A stretch of 64,000 bases of DNA, taken from contig NZ_JADEWL010000020.1 in the NCBI RefSeq assembly GCF_015207665.1, positions 19,658 through 83,657 on the forward strand. Direction: 5' to 3'. The notes beneath the pieces are model-generated. The model did no database searches and had not been told where the DNA came from. It saw only the letters and a list, made by a program, of their open reading frames with translations. This DNA is from Plectonema cf. radiosum LEGE 06105 (GTDB lineage: Bacteria; Cyanobacteriota; Cyanobacteriia; Cyanobacteriales; Nostocaceae). A program made the position numbers and the translations under genes. Shown here in pieces: positions 34,230 through 42,990 of this stretch. Position 1 is the first letter of the stretch. Each line of letters starts with the position of its first letter.

Positions 34230-36257
34230 ATGGAACTAGATAATTATATATATAAAGCTATAGTTCATGCTCATGACAGTGGCATGAGTAAAGATGAAAT
34301 ATTAGAAACAACTATTGCTAATTTGCCCGATAGTTTACACGACAATGCGATTGCTATTATTGATAATTTAGATTTCAATAACGAGCAGAATGAGCGTGAT
34401 TTTAACAATTTATCAGAATTATTTAACTATATATTTTATTTAGTAAACCAAAATAAGAACGACGAAGCAATACTAAATCAATTATCAAATAGCTGCAACT
34501 TGGAGCAATTTGAGTTTGCTAAGTATGCACTGCGTTATATAAATATCAATCGCATTCCTTCCGCATGGGAATTAGATAACGTACATAGCGAACTAGTTAA
34601 ACTTGATATTGATGAATTAATTAAAAAGTGCGAGACTATTAAAAACTTTGCATATAAAGAAGTTGCATATCGGATAATACTGCAACATCTTTACAGGGCA
34701 TTTTGTGACAATAAACCGATTAAGTGGTTCATTGATATTGCCCGCTCAACTACTGATGAAACGATAATCAAGTATTGCGATCGCGCAGCGGTAATGATAT
34801 CCAAGGCTCAAGGTGTGGAGCCAATTGAGGCATTGGAATCTGCTAAAACAGATATCGAACAACCGAACATAACAACTTCCGAATCAGGAAAGCTGATTGT
34901 AGATACCTTAGCCGAATTTAAGATAGCAGCAGAATATATTGATGCACAATGCGGTCCCACCTTTAACCGCATCAAAATAAAATTGGGTAAAGGGGTGTCA
35001 TTTAAGAAAATTCAAGATTTTGGTAACGACTTTGTGCAGCAACTTGGAGACACTTTGAATATGGACACCCCACCAATGGTGTCTGTTGTTCCTGGAGGTG
35101 CTGCTATTGATGTCCCCCGTAGGTATAGAGAAATTGTTTATTTCAAAGATTACGCTGATTTCTCTTCACCAATAGATATACACAATATTGTCATCCCCGG
35201 TGGTGTTGGTGTTGATGGGAAATATGTTGATATCCCGCTCTCTGACGAAAACGTTACTCATATTCTTGGTGGTGGAAGAACTCGTGGGGGTAAATCACAA
35301 TTTGAGAAAGCAGCGATACTTTACCTAGCACGTCGTTACCCCCCGTCGGTAGTTCAACTGGCTTTGTCAGATGTTAAGCGAGTTACTTTTAGCAAATTTT
35401 CTAAGTTACCTCACCTAATTGCACCCGTAGCTAAAGATGCTGAATCTAGCGCCAAATTATTTAGTTTGCTGGTGGAGCATATGGAAGCCCGATATCGGGA
35501 GTTTGAGAAGGTAGGTGTAGAGACGATAGCCGAATTCAATCGCAAGCATTACCCAGATTTAATTATGACTCGGATAGCGACATGGGCAGACGAATGTTTT
35601 GACTTGCTAACTGACAAAGTTCATTGCGACTTTATTGAATTGGACATGATGAAACTTTTAGCTAAAGCTGGGGGTGCGGGTATTCACATAATGCTTTACA
35701 CCCAACGTCCAGACAAAAACGTTATTAATCCTTTAATTCGGAGTAATTTCCCTGCCAAAACCGCATTTGCGACTACTCGCCCAGAAGATAGCTGCATTAT
35801 CTTAGGCGACGATAATACCTTAGCTGCTAACTTGTTGGGCTATGGAGACTTTTTATATAAAACTTCTACTAAAATTGTACGACTTCAAGCTCTTTATGTC
35901 GGCGATGCGGAGGAACCGGAATATTTTGAAAAGCTCTTAGAAGAAGCAATAAATCAGGAAGATATTTATAATGCTTGGCAACCAAAAGATATTGAAGAGT
36001 TTTCTCATTCTGAAAATATAAACTCCAGTCACAAAGATGATAAAGCAAAATTTGATCATAGTTTTGGCTTTGAGATAAAGCTTGATGATGAATCCAAAAA
36101 CTCGATATTAAATTTATGTAGAAGGAATTATCGTGTTGATGAGATAGTTAAAGCAATATTTAATATTTCTCGATATGACGGTAAATCGTACAAAAAATAT
36201 CGAACTGTTGTAGAAAATTTTTTAAGTAGTCAAGGGTGTGAAGAAGATGATATATGA
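34230..36257 (+). CDS. FtsK/SpoIIIE-type DNA-pumping ATPase
   Basis: This 675-residue protein has a helical N-terminal region (about 1-230). The ATPase follows, with Walker A GGGRTRGGKS (347-356), Walker B ATWADE (Asp454, Glu455), and the later FtsK-like stretch HIMLYTQRPDKNVINPLIRS then GYGDFLYK. The C-terminus may hold a small HTH (ILNLCRRNYRVDEIVKAIFN), like a gamma or recognition domain. No transmembrane helices are obvious. In this setting it is best read as the coupling or translocation ATPase of an integrative conjugative or phage-plasmid element. Confidence 0.8.
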   Translation: MELDNYIYKAIVHAHDSGMSKDEILETTIANLPDSLHDNAIAIIDNLDFNNEQNERDFNNLSELFNYIFYLVNQNKNDEAILNQLSNSCNLEQFEFAKYALRYININRIPSAWELDNVHSELVKLDIDELIKKCETIKNFAYKEVAYRIILQHLYRAFCDNKPIKWFIDIARSTTDETIIKYCDRAAVMISKAQGVEPIEALESAKTDIEQPNITTSESGKLIVDTLAEFKIAAEYIDAQCGPTFNRIKIKLGKGVSFKKIQDFGNDFVQQLGDTLNMDTPPMVSVVPGGAAIDVPRRYREIVYFKDYADFSSPIDIHNIVIPGGVGVDGKYVDIPLSDENVTHILGGGRTRGGKSQFEKAAILYLARRYPPSVVQLALSDVKRVTFSKFSKLPHLIAPVAKDAESSAKLFSLLVEHMEARYREFEKVGVETIAEFNRKHYPDLIMTRIATWADECFDLLTDKVHCDFIELDMMKLLAKAGGAGIHIMLYTQRPDKNVINPLIRSNFPAKTAFATTRPEDSCIILGDDNTLAANLLGYGDFLYKTSTKIVRLQALYVGDAEEPEYFEKLLEEAINQEDIYNAWQPKDIEEFSHSENINSSHKDDKAKFDHSFGFEIKLDDESKNSILNLCRRNYRVDEIVKAIFNISRYDGKSYKKYRTVVENFLSSQGCEEDDI

Positions 36258-36687
36258 ACTTAAAATGCCCTTACCACCAACTATGAATGAAATTATCAAT
36301 ACTGCCCGTAGTGGTTGGCAACCAAGTAATAAATTAAAAAAGCAGTGGACAAATAAAATCGCTAACTTTGTTAAGAACTGTGGATTTACCTTAAATGATA
36401 AAATTTGGATTGAATTTCATTGGTATTTACGTAACTTTGGTAGAGATGCTGATAATACGGCGGCAGCTGCAAAATTCATTATGGATGGTTTAGTTAGTGC
36501 TAAAGCAATTCGTAATGATAATTTGACAGTAATTCAATCGCCGGTAGTTCATTATTATCATCGTTGTTCTGGTAATGATATTGTAATAATACGACTATCC
36601 CCTACTCCTGAATTTTTGTTAGATAATTTTTTACTATCTAATAATTTTCCATCCACAAAGCTTGAGCAATATTTATTGAATTCATAG
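36247..36687 (+). CDS. RusA-like Holliday junction resolvase
   Basis: A protein of about 146 residues with RusA fold features: start MIYELKMPLPPTMNEIINTA, the metal-binding RDADNTAAAAKFIMDGL, and KAIRNDN. RusA enzymes are dimeric endonucleases cutting four-way junctions and are frequent on prophages and mobile elements. ATG 36247 overlaps the FtsK gene by 11 bp; a GTG nine bases upstream is an alternative. It likely serves recombination or replication of the element. Confidence 0.8.
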   Translation: MIYELKMPLPPTMNEIINTARSGWQPSNKLKKQWTNKIANFVKNCGFTLNDKIWIEFHWYLRNFGRDADNTAAAAKFIMDGLVSAKAIRNDNLTVIQSPVVHYYHRCSGNDIVIIRLSPTPEFLLDNFLLSNNFPSTKLEQYLLNS

Positions 36688-36691
36688 TTTT

Positions 36692-36853
36692 ATGAAAGAA
36701 GAAATAAACAAGAATAAAGAAGCCCTGTGTTGTGCCTTAGAAGCGTTGAATTATTATGCTGATACCTCCAATTGGGGAACAGTTTCTACCTATGGTCATA
36801 AAAAAGCTAATAGATGGATTGGGGAAGGAGAAGGAATTGAAGACGGCATCTGA
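36692..36853 (+). CDS. Small phage-like protein, possibly frameshifted
   Basis: This 53-residue frame begins MKEEINKNKEALCCALEALN, shortly after the RusA gene. At its end another frame continues plausibly as TASDALRKIDLILSEAPGSS and stops at about 36911, so the original protein may have been about 70 residues and now carries a frameshift. Confidence 0.45.
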   Translation: MKEEINKNKEALCCALEALNYYADTSNWGTVSTYGHKKANRWIGEGEGIEDGI

Positions 36854-37088
36854 TGCATTACGTAAAATTGATTTAATTTTAAGCGAGGCACCCGGCAGTT
36901 CTGGTGAGTAAAAGCAAGTTCGATTCTTGCTATTGCCATTGGGAGCTTTTAAGGATACCGAACTCGAATTAATTGCTATTAAAAATACCGCACTTTTAGT
37001 AGATAGTAGGTTTGACTAAAAAGCTTTCATATCCTGCGTTGTGCGGGGCTAATAAATATTAGTTGAAACACAATGTATGGAGGTTCAT

Positions 37089-38333
37089 ATGTTACGAAGA
37101 AGATTATCAACTTTTTTGGATGAAGCTAGCTGTTTTCTTGGCGCATCTTGTCTGATTGCTGTATTTACCGGCTGTATTACCGCAGTTGTTGCTGTAGGAG
37201 GATACTCACTACAAAAGTGCGGTATTGTTCGACAAGGAAATACTTGGAATCATGTGTGGCGTTTCGCTTTAATCTCATCTACGGTTGGTGTAGGAGGTAT
37301 TAGCTCCGCTTTCGCATTAGCATCAGTTTCAAAAAAGTTGCATGAGGAATTGAGCGAGGAAGAAGTATCAAGTAATCAACTGTTATCATTTACAAGCCTT
37401 AAACTAGCAAGTGAACCTGAAGAAAAGGTGGAAAAGCCTTGCGTTTACACCTATTATTTTGTGGAAATCAAAGGGAATCCATCAATTAACAGGTTGATGG
37501 TTGCTCCTCGTATGCAATCAAATTCAATCAACCTATGCAATTGCGTACTTACTGAGAATGAAGAAGATTTGGCGTTAATCCACGAAAATCAAAGTGAAAT
37601 TAACCCAGGTTTGGTAGGGAAAACCTTTTCGTCATATCAACCATTAACAGAAGAAGCATTACGCGAACACTTGGACATTCATCGTTCGTATATTCATGCG
37701 CGTCAAGGAGGAGATTTTAATCCCTCCAATTTGCAATCTTGCAAAGGATGTCAAAATTTACACGGTGAAGATAAAATCGTTTGCGGCATCTATCCTTATG
37801 GATGGGATGGAGTCGATTGTCCTTATAAAAACTGGGATAAAAGGAAAGCGCTTCGTCCTTATGAAGATGATGCAGTTATTGCATCATTAGCTCAAGAATT
37901 AAATGGTTGGAAAATTTTTAAGTATGACGATTTTCTTAGTTTATTCCATCCTCAAACCTATGGTCAATTTAGCTTTGATTTTGATGGCAAGCTTCTTCCT
38001 TATTCCAATAAGCTAGCTGGGCTTGAAAAGGGAAATATTGTTGATTATGTTTACTTCTTGCGTCGAGAGCGACAATTTCAGCATGATTATTCACACGCTG
38101 ATTTTATCGAAAAAGCAAGTCTTTTTCTAATAGGAGCAGATGCAACAATTAGTGTGGATGATTTTAAGATATTTGTAAAAGAGAAAGACTCAAATGTTGT
38201 CCATACTTTTTTACATAATGGCGAACCATTTTTTGCTAATAACTCTGCTTGTCCTCCAAAGCTTAAAGACAATTACAATTTATCTACGTTGATTGACTTT
38301 TTGTATAACGACGTAGGTGAATTGGATTCTTAG
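37089..38333 (+). CDS. Membrane protein with cysteine motif, unknown
   Basis: The protein has 414 residues from ATG 37089, chosen because GGAGG lies 5 bases before it (ATG 37077 lacks one). Two hydrophobic helices occupy about 15-70. The cytosolic remainder contains a four-cysteine cluster (SCKGCQNLH, then IVCGIYPYG and DCPYKNW), likely a metal-binding knuckle of a type seen in small cyanobacterial proteins. The C-terminal 100 residues are of mixed structure. No function can be assigned. Confidence 0.6.
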   Translation: MLRRRLSTFLDEASCFLGASCLIAVFTGCITAVVAVGGYSLQKCGIVRQGNTWNHVWRFALISSTVGVGGISSAFALASVSKKLHEELSEEEVSSNQLLSFTSLKLASEPEEKVEKPCVYTYYFVEIKGNPSINRLMVAPRMQSNSINLCNCVLTENEEDLALIHENQSEINPGLVGKTFSSYQPLTEEALREHLDIHRSYIHARQGGDFNPSNLQSCKGCQNLHGEDKIVCGIYPYGWDGVDCPYKNWDKRKALRPYEDDAVIASLAQELNGWKIFKYDDFLSLFHPQTYGQFSFDFDGKLLPYSNKLAGLEKGNIVDYVYFLRRERQFQHDYSHADFIEKASLFLIGADATISVDDFKIFVKEKDSNVVHTFLHNGEPFFANNSACPPKLKDNYNLSTLIDFLYNDVGELDS

Positions 38334-38413
38334 CTTAAATTTTCTTTTTAAAACTTTTGAAACCTCCACCTCTAATTTCTAGTTATTAGTGGCGGTACCG
38401 AACTACTTAGTAC

Positions 38414-38428
38414 GGGGGATTTTCCCCC
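38414..38428. other. Short GC hairpin between two genes
   Basis: GGGGGA and TCCCCC pair around a TTT loop, with a weaker outer AGTA/TACT stem, in the 153-bp gap after the cysteine-motif gene. It could slow or end transcription, but no T-tract follows. Confidence 0.35.
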
Positions 38429-38486
38429 ACTACTGGGTAGTAATCGATAACCGCTACTCAATTGTTATTAATTAGAGGAAATCGCA

Positions 38487-38906
38487 ATGTTCACAACTCA
38501 ATTTATCACAACTCCAGAAATTGTTTGTACTATCAACGATTTATTGTTTCCCATCTTCTTGTTTTGTTTTATATTTGGGCTTTTATGCTATCTAACTTAC
38601 GATTATGAGCAGCATGAAATATCGGAGGAAATTGATAGCAAGTCCGATTGTGTTGAAGTAACTAAAATGCAGTCTGAGTCGGAAATAATTCCAGCAATAA
38701 AAGAAGAAGCAATGACAATTGTTGAGAAGGATAAGCAAGCTAAGTTGTTAATTGGTTTGGGTATCCGAAACCTACGCTTGTTTTGTAAGCAACGGCAAAT
38801 TCAAGGTTATTCCACTGTTTATAAGCGAGGAAAGATAAAAGGTTTAGCCAACTTTTTACTTAGTCAAGGATACTTTTACTCGGATATTGTAATTGCATTG
38901 AAATAA
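38487..38906 (+). CDS. Membrane-anchored protein with Rho-N/SAP-like end
   Basis: In this 139-residue protein a transmembrane helix lies near 15-38. An acidic linker follows, then a C-terminal segment IRNLRLFCKQRQIQGYS with KIKGLANFLL that resembles the Rho N-terminal or SAP-type nucleic-acid-binding helix pair (LRxxAKxxxIxGYSxxxKxxLxxxL). A ribosome binding site (AGAGGAAA) precedes the ATG. The role is unknown; tethering DNA or RNA at the membrane is a guess. Confidence 0.5.
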   Translation: MFTTQFITTPEIVCTINDLLFPIFLFCFIFGLLCYLTYDYEQHEISEEIDSKSDCVEVTKMQSESEIIPAIKEEAMTIVEKDKQAKLLIGLGIRNLRLFCKQRQIQGYSTVYKRGKIKGLANFLLSQGYFYSDIVIALK

Positions 38907-39057
38907 ACGATTTTTAAATTAGCCTCGTAAGACGAAGGATAATTTTGATAATACTATTTTTATAACTTTACTTAGAAGTTATTAATCAAATTTTGGTGAG
39001 GAATCTTAAATAATTTAACTTATTAAATAACTAAAAATTTAGTTTTAAGGAAGCAAA

Positions 39058-39255
39058 ATGTGTTTTTATGAAGTATTAGCTTGGAAGGTGTACGACAAAA
39101 TATACTCCTTAAAAAAAAACAATATACTTCTATATGACTTAACTAAAATACGAAATCTTAAGAAGTGTTCGTTTAGCTTAATTTATGGGAATACTAAGTT
39201 GGTTGGATTAGCAAAGATTCAAAATCTAAATACATCTTACACAAAGCTATATTAA
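39058..39255 (+). CDS. Small protein, possible Rho-N/SAP-like relative
   Basis: The second half of this 65-residue protein (LTKIRNLKKCSFSLIYGNTK, then LVGLAKI) weakly echoes the C-terminal domain of the previous protein. AAGGAAGC lies before the ATG. It could be a diverged duplicate of that domain. Confidence 0.4.
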   Translation: MCFYEVLAWKVYDKIYSLKKNNILLYDLTKIRNLKKCSFSLIYGNTKLVGLAKIQNLNTSYTKLY

Positions 39256-39262
39256 AGATATT

Positions 39263-39901
39263 ATGCCCTATACAATAGAAAATTGGAAACAGAGAATTGC
39301 TTCACGCTCGGATTTAACAGGACATCTTATACATTTAACTAGACCTAAAAATATAAATGGTAAAGAATTTAGTTCGATTGAAGTCTTAATGAAAATTATT
39401 CAAGAACAATGCTTGATTGGTAGTTCCACTAAATCGGGTCTTATCTGTGGATCAAGGAAAGCAGTTTGTTTCCAAGATACACCCCTTTATCAGCTATCAC
39501 AAAATATTTATTCAGAACAAGAATATCGTAGTAAAAATCCTCAAGCGAAGGTGCGTTATGTGGGTGCAGGATTAATGTTTCCAAAGCCATATATTTATCG
39601 TCAGGGTGGAAGACCAGTAATTTATGACAATACTGAAGATGCAAAAAACTATTTACCGAGTCATGAATTATGGCGAGTTGTGAGATTGGAACTAAGTGAT
39701 GATACTAATATAATTGATTGGACTCATGAGCGTGAGTGGCGCATTCCTGATGATTTCAAGTTTGAAATCAATCAAACGATAGTAATTTTACCTAATACAA
39801 ATGCTTACAAAAATTTTATTACCCTTTGTAGGTCTATTAATCATATAAATATTCTAAATGAAATTCGAGGAATAGTTACTCTAAATGCTGTTTTCTTTTA
39901 A
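39263..39901 (+). CDS. DUF2971/AbiGi-like protein
   Basis: This 212-residue protein has features GHLIHLTRPKN, a later KAVCFQDTPLYQL, and a C-terminal HEREWRIPDDF. The pattern (His-Thr near the start, a CF-xDxPL block, a REWR block) recurs in DUF2971 and AbiGi-type proteins of abortive-infection loci, some of which adopt an ADP-ribosyltransferase-like fold. It ends the element block and precedes the vWA-kinase operon by 235 bp on the same strand. Assignment is from motif memory only. Confidence 0.5.
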   Translation: MPYTIENWKQRIASRSDLTGHLIHLTRPKNINGKEFSSIEVLMKIIQEQCLIGSSTKSGLICGSRKAVCFQDTPLYQLSQNIYSEQEYRSKNPQAKVRYVGAGLMFPKPYIYRQGGRPVIYDNTEDAKNYLPSHELWRVVRLELSDDTNIIDWTHEREWRIPDDFKFEINQTIVILPNTNAYKNFITLCRSINHINILNEIRGIVTLNAVFF

Positions 39902-40136
39902 TCTATAGATGTTTTTCCTATAATTAAATTCTTATCTAATTTGTAAAAGTTTCAAAAATATCTCGGTGATAATCCGGTGGTTATAGATTTTCAGAAAGTG
40001 TTAATTTAAACTTATCCTTTCTATGCTTGTCTGACGAAAACATAAAAAGGCTTCAAATATACTTACATCATTTATTGGTAATAGCGTCGATAAAAGATGT
40101 TTGAATTTATAAAAATAAAAAAATATAATTCTTGAA

Positions 40137-40832
40137 ATGAACAGGTTCAAGCAATTTACTGTTTCTGCTGCTAAAAAAATGCCTGTCATAATCCTTGCAG
40201 ATGTTAGCGGGAGTATGAGCGTTGATGGCAAGATAGAAACACTTAACAGAGCGATCGCCGAAATGATTTCTTCTTTCCAAGAGGAGGAATATGCTGGTGC
40301 CGAAATCCATATTGCGGTTGTGACTTTTGGTCAAGGTGGAGCTAAAATCCATCTGCCTTTGCAAGTTGCGTCTGGGGTTGAATGGACTGATATGGAAGCG
40401 ATTGGTTCTACACCGATGGGAGAGGCTTTTGAGGTAGTTCAGGGTATTGTAGAAGATAAAAATCAAATAGCTAGTCGAGATTATCATCCTACTATTGTTT
40501 TAGTTTCTGATGGTCAACCTACTAATCGAACAGGTCATTTGACAGATGAATGGAAACAACCGCTACAAGAGTTACTCAACTCCTCAAGAGCTTCTAAAGC
40601 ATTGCGCTTGTCGATGGCTATTGGTGCGGATGCTGACTATGAGGTGCTAAAGGAATTCTTGCAAAATCAACAGCAGCAAGATATACCAGTATTTCGCGCT
40701 GATGAAGCACATCAAATTCGCCAGTTCTTCCGTTGGGTAACATTAAGCGTGACAAGTCGTTCTAGAAGCGTGAGTCCCAATACTGTATCTATTAAAGACT
40801 TTGGTAATGTTGAAGACCTAGAAATGTTCTGA
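40137..40832 (+). CDS. TerY-like von Willebrand A domain protein
   Basis: A single vWA domain of 231 residues with a full metal-ion-dependent adhesion site: DVSGS at 22-26, a Thr in STPMGEA, and Asp in LVSDGQPT. Such proteins act as metal-dependent scaffolds. TerY-type vWA genes are regularly linked to a PP2C phosphatase and a kinase (TerY-P triad), exactly as here. The stop and the next start overlap (TGATG), so translation is coupled. It is the first gene of the operon. Confidence 0.85.
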   Translation: MNRFKQFTVSAAKKMPVIILADVSGSMSVDGKIETLNRAIAEMISSFQEEEYAGAEIHIAVVTFGQGGAKIHLPLQVASGVEWTDMEAIGSTPMGEAFEVVQGIVEDKNQIASRDYHPTIVLVSDGQPTNRTGHLTDEWKQPLQELLNSSRASKALRLSMAIGADADYEVLKEFLQNQQQQDIPVFRADEAHQIRQFFRWVTLSVTSRSRSVSPNTVSIKDFGNVEDLEMF

Positions 40833-41581
40833 TGGCACAGAAATTATTAACTCAGGTGCAATGCTTTGGTGCTTCTGTAAAAGGACCGCTTCACAAACGT
40901 GAAGGTCGTCCAAATGAAGATGCTTGGGAATTTATGCGTGGTAGTTTTGGTACCGCTATTGTAGTCAGTGATGGCATGGGTTCTAAGCCAAATGCTCGCA
41001 CTGGAGCGCGTATGGCTTGTCGCGCGGTAAAAGAAGCACTGCAATACTGGGCAAAAATTGAAGGTGCGTCGCCAGTAATGCTCTTACGGTTAGTACATAT
41101 ACTGTGGGGAATGCGGGTATTACCTATTAGTGAGGAAGATAGTGCTGCCACTTGCGTATTTGCTGTGGTTGTTCCCTCTGGGGAACTACTTGTAGCAAAA
41201 TTAGGGGATGGAATCGCCGCAATAAGGGAAAGCGATGGCAAAGTTGTTCTAATTGGTGATGAGCGTACCGGGTTTTGCAATCAAACTACAGCTTTGGGTA
41301 TAGCAAAGTCAACCAAAGAATGGTCTGTAATTACTAGACCAAGTTTAGCTCCTGGGGCTGCTGTTTTATTAGCTACTGATGGGATAGCAGACGATTTGAT
41401 AGAGGAGCAGGTAGGAGGTTTTATCAAATTTCTTGTAGAAGAATTCGCTTATATGGAACCCGCAACCAGGTGGAGAGCTTTATGCCACGAGTTGCGAAAT
41501 TGGTCTACACCTAAACACATGGATGATAAGACTTTGGCGGTTCTTTGGCATCAAAAAGATGATTTAGGAGGTGCAGCTTAA
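40832..41581 (+). CDS. PP2C-family protein phosphatase
   Basis: This 249-residue protein carries the metal-binding acids of PP2C enzymes in PNEDAW, VSDGMGS, KLGDG and LATDGIAD. It should remove phosphate from Ser/Thr, most simply reversing the neighbouring kinase. It overlaps the genes on both sides by single bases (TGATG and TAATG), showing strict co-expression. Confidence 0.85.
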   Translation: MAQKLLTQVQCFGASVKGPLHKREGRPNEDAWEFMRGSFGTAIVVSDGMGSKPNARTGARMACRAVKEALQYWAKIEGASPVMLLRLVHILWGMRVLPISEEDSAATCVFAVVVPSGELLVAKLGDGIAAIRESDGKVVLIGDERTGFCNQTTALGIAKSTKEWSVITRPSLAPGAAVLLATDGIADDLIEEQVGGFIKFLVEEFAYMEPATRWRALCHELRNWSTPKHMDDKTLAVLWHQKDDLGGAA

Positions 41582-42990
41582 TGATAGAACAAAAGAAAAG
41601 AGTAGTAGACGAAGTTGGTCAGGTATATCAACTGGGTAAAGAATTAGGTCGCGGAGGACAAGGTGCTGTTTTTGCGGTTGAGAATGGTAATCTTGCAGTA
41701 AAAATTATTTTTGACCGTTCTGCTGCACGTCGTAATCATTTTAAAAAGCAACTAACATCGGTAAAGATGTTATGTGACATAGAAAAACTTTTCGTCGCAC
41801 GTCCACGAGAGATGTTAGAAGCTCCATATGTTGGTTATGTGATGGAACTTTTAACTGATATGGTTCCTATTAGTAAATTAATTAATATTCCTAAAAATAC
41901 AAATTGCTTAATTGAATGGTATTTAGAAGGTGGGGGACTTCGCCGTCGTTTATTATTACTAGCGCGTTGTGCAGAAAGTTTAGCTCAGTTACACGGTAAA
42001 GGACTTGTATATAGCGACCCTTCACCGAATAATATCTTTATTTCTAATGATGTTAGTAATAATGATATTATCCGCTTCATCGATGCTGATAATCTTCAAT
42101 ATTCAAGTTCTTCATCTTCCATAAATGTTTATACTCCCGAATTTGGCGCACCGGAATTAGTTACGGAAAAGTCGGGTGTTAATACTCTTACTGATGCTCA
42201 TGCTTTTGCTGTTATAGCATTCAAAACTTTATCTTTAGTTCACCCGTTGATGGGAGATATGGTTAATGATGGAGAACCCGAATTAGAAACACAAGCCTTG
42301 GAAGGAAAATTACCTTGGATTGATGACCCTGAAGATAATCAAAACTCCACAAATCAGGGATTTCCAAGAGATATTGTACTTTCTCCATATCTAATAGAAT
42401 TATCAAAAAAATGTTTTGGAGTTGGTCTTAATCAACCTTCCAAAAGACCAGGTGTTGGACAATGGGCTGAAAGACTATATTCAGCAGCAGATTGTACTAT
42501 TTGCTGTCCGGAATGTAATAGTACATATTATATAAAGAAAAAAAAATACAATACTACATCTTACATAAATCAAACAAATTGTCCTTGGTGTGATTATCCC
42601 AGACCTGCTTTTGTTCAAGTTGCAATTCAACGTTGGGAAATGCTTGAAGGACGTTTTAAAGAACAAAAACCTTTACAAATTCTTGCTTTAAATTCTTATG
42701 AACCTTTAATTCTAACTAATAGAATTATTAGCGGTAGAACGGGTATAGATAGTCATAATCCTAATATTGAACTTGTTTTAGAAGGAGAAATTATTAAAGT
42801 ACGCAGTGTTAACGGTCAATGTTTCTGGTTGACATCTGAAGGAACTCAAATAGAGAAAGAAGTACGGGATAAATGGGTTCGCTTTCCTGCAAGAACTGGG
42901 AAAGATGGCTCCTGGCTCTTACATTTTAACCATCTTGATTGCTCCCATCGTCTGGCTAGTTTTCAGCTCTTTCGGGGAGAAAATGTATGA
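41581..42990 (+). CDS. Divergent Ser/Thr protein kinase with zinc ribbon
   Basis: The kinase domain spans about 15-300 of 469 residues: Gly loop GRGGQG (23-28), Lys41 in LAVKI, a catalytic loop YSDPSPNN with Asp146 and Asn151, and DAD at 168-170 in place of DFG. The first residue of the HRD position is Tyr, as in the HipA/TerY-associated kinases with altered loops. A zinc ribbon follows (CCPEC, then NCPWC, about 305-340). A beta-rich domain that may be FHA-like or SH3-like forms the C-terminus. It probably phosphorylates operon partners. The next gene overlaps by ATGA. Confidence 0.82.
   Translation: MIEQKKRVVDEVGQVYQLGKELGRGGQGAVFAVENGNLAVKIIFDRSAARRNHFKKQLTSVKMLCDIEKLFVARPREMLEAPYVGYVMELLTDMVPISKLINIPKNTNCLIEWYLEGGGLRRRLLLLARCAESLAQLHGKGLVYSDPSPNNIFISNDVSNNDIIRFIDADNLQYSSSSSSINVYTPEFGAPELVTEKSGVNTLTDAHAFAVIAFKTLSLVHPLMGDMVNDGEPELETQALEGKLPWIDDPEDNQNSTNQGFPRDIVLSPYLIELSKKCFGVGLNQPSKRPGVGQWAERLYSAADCTICCPECNSTYYIKKKKYNTTSYINQTNCPWCDYPRPAFVQVAIQRWEMLEGRFKEQKPLQILALNSYEPLILTNRIISGRTGIDSHNPNIELVLEGEIIKVRSVNGQCFWLTSEGTQIEKEVRDKWVRFPARTGKDGSWLLHFNHLDCSHRLASFQLFRGENV

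Noticed and set aside
36853..36945. Possible complete tRNA around a perfect T-arm-like hairpin
   Set aside because: No matching acceptor 5' strand, D-arm or anticodon arm could be built at the right distances; a coding-like frame also runs through the first part.
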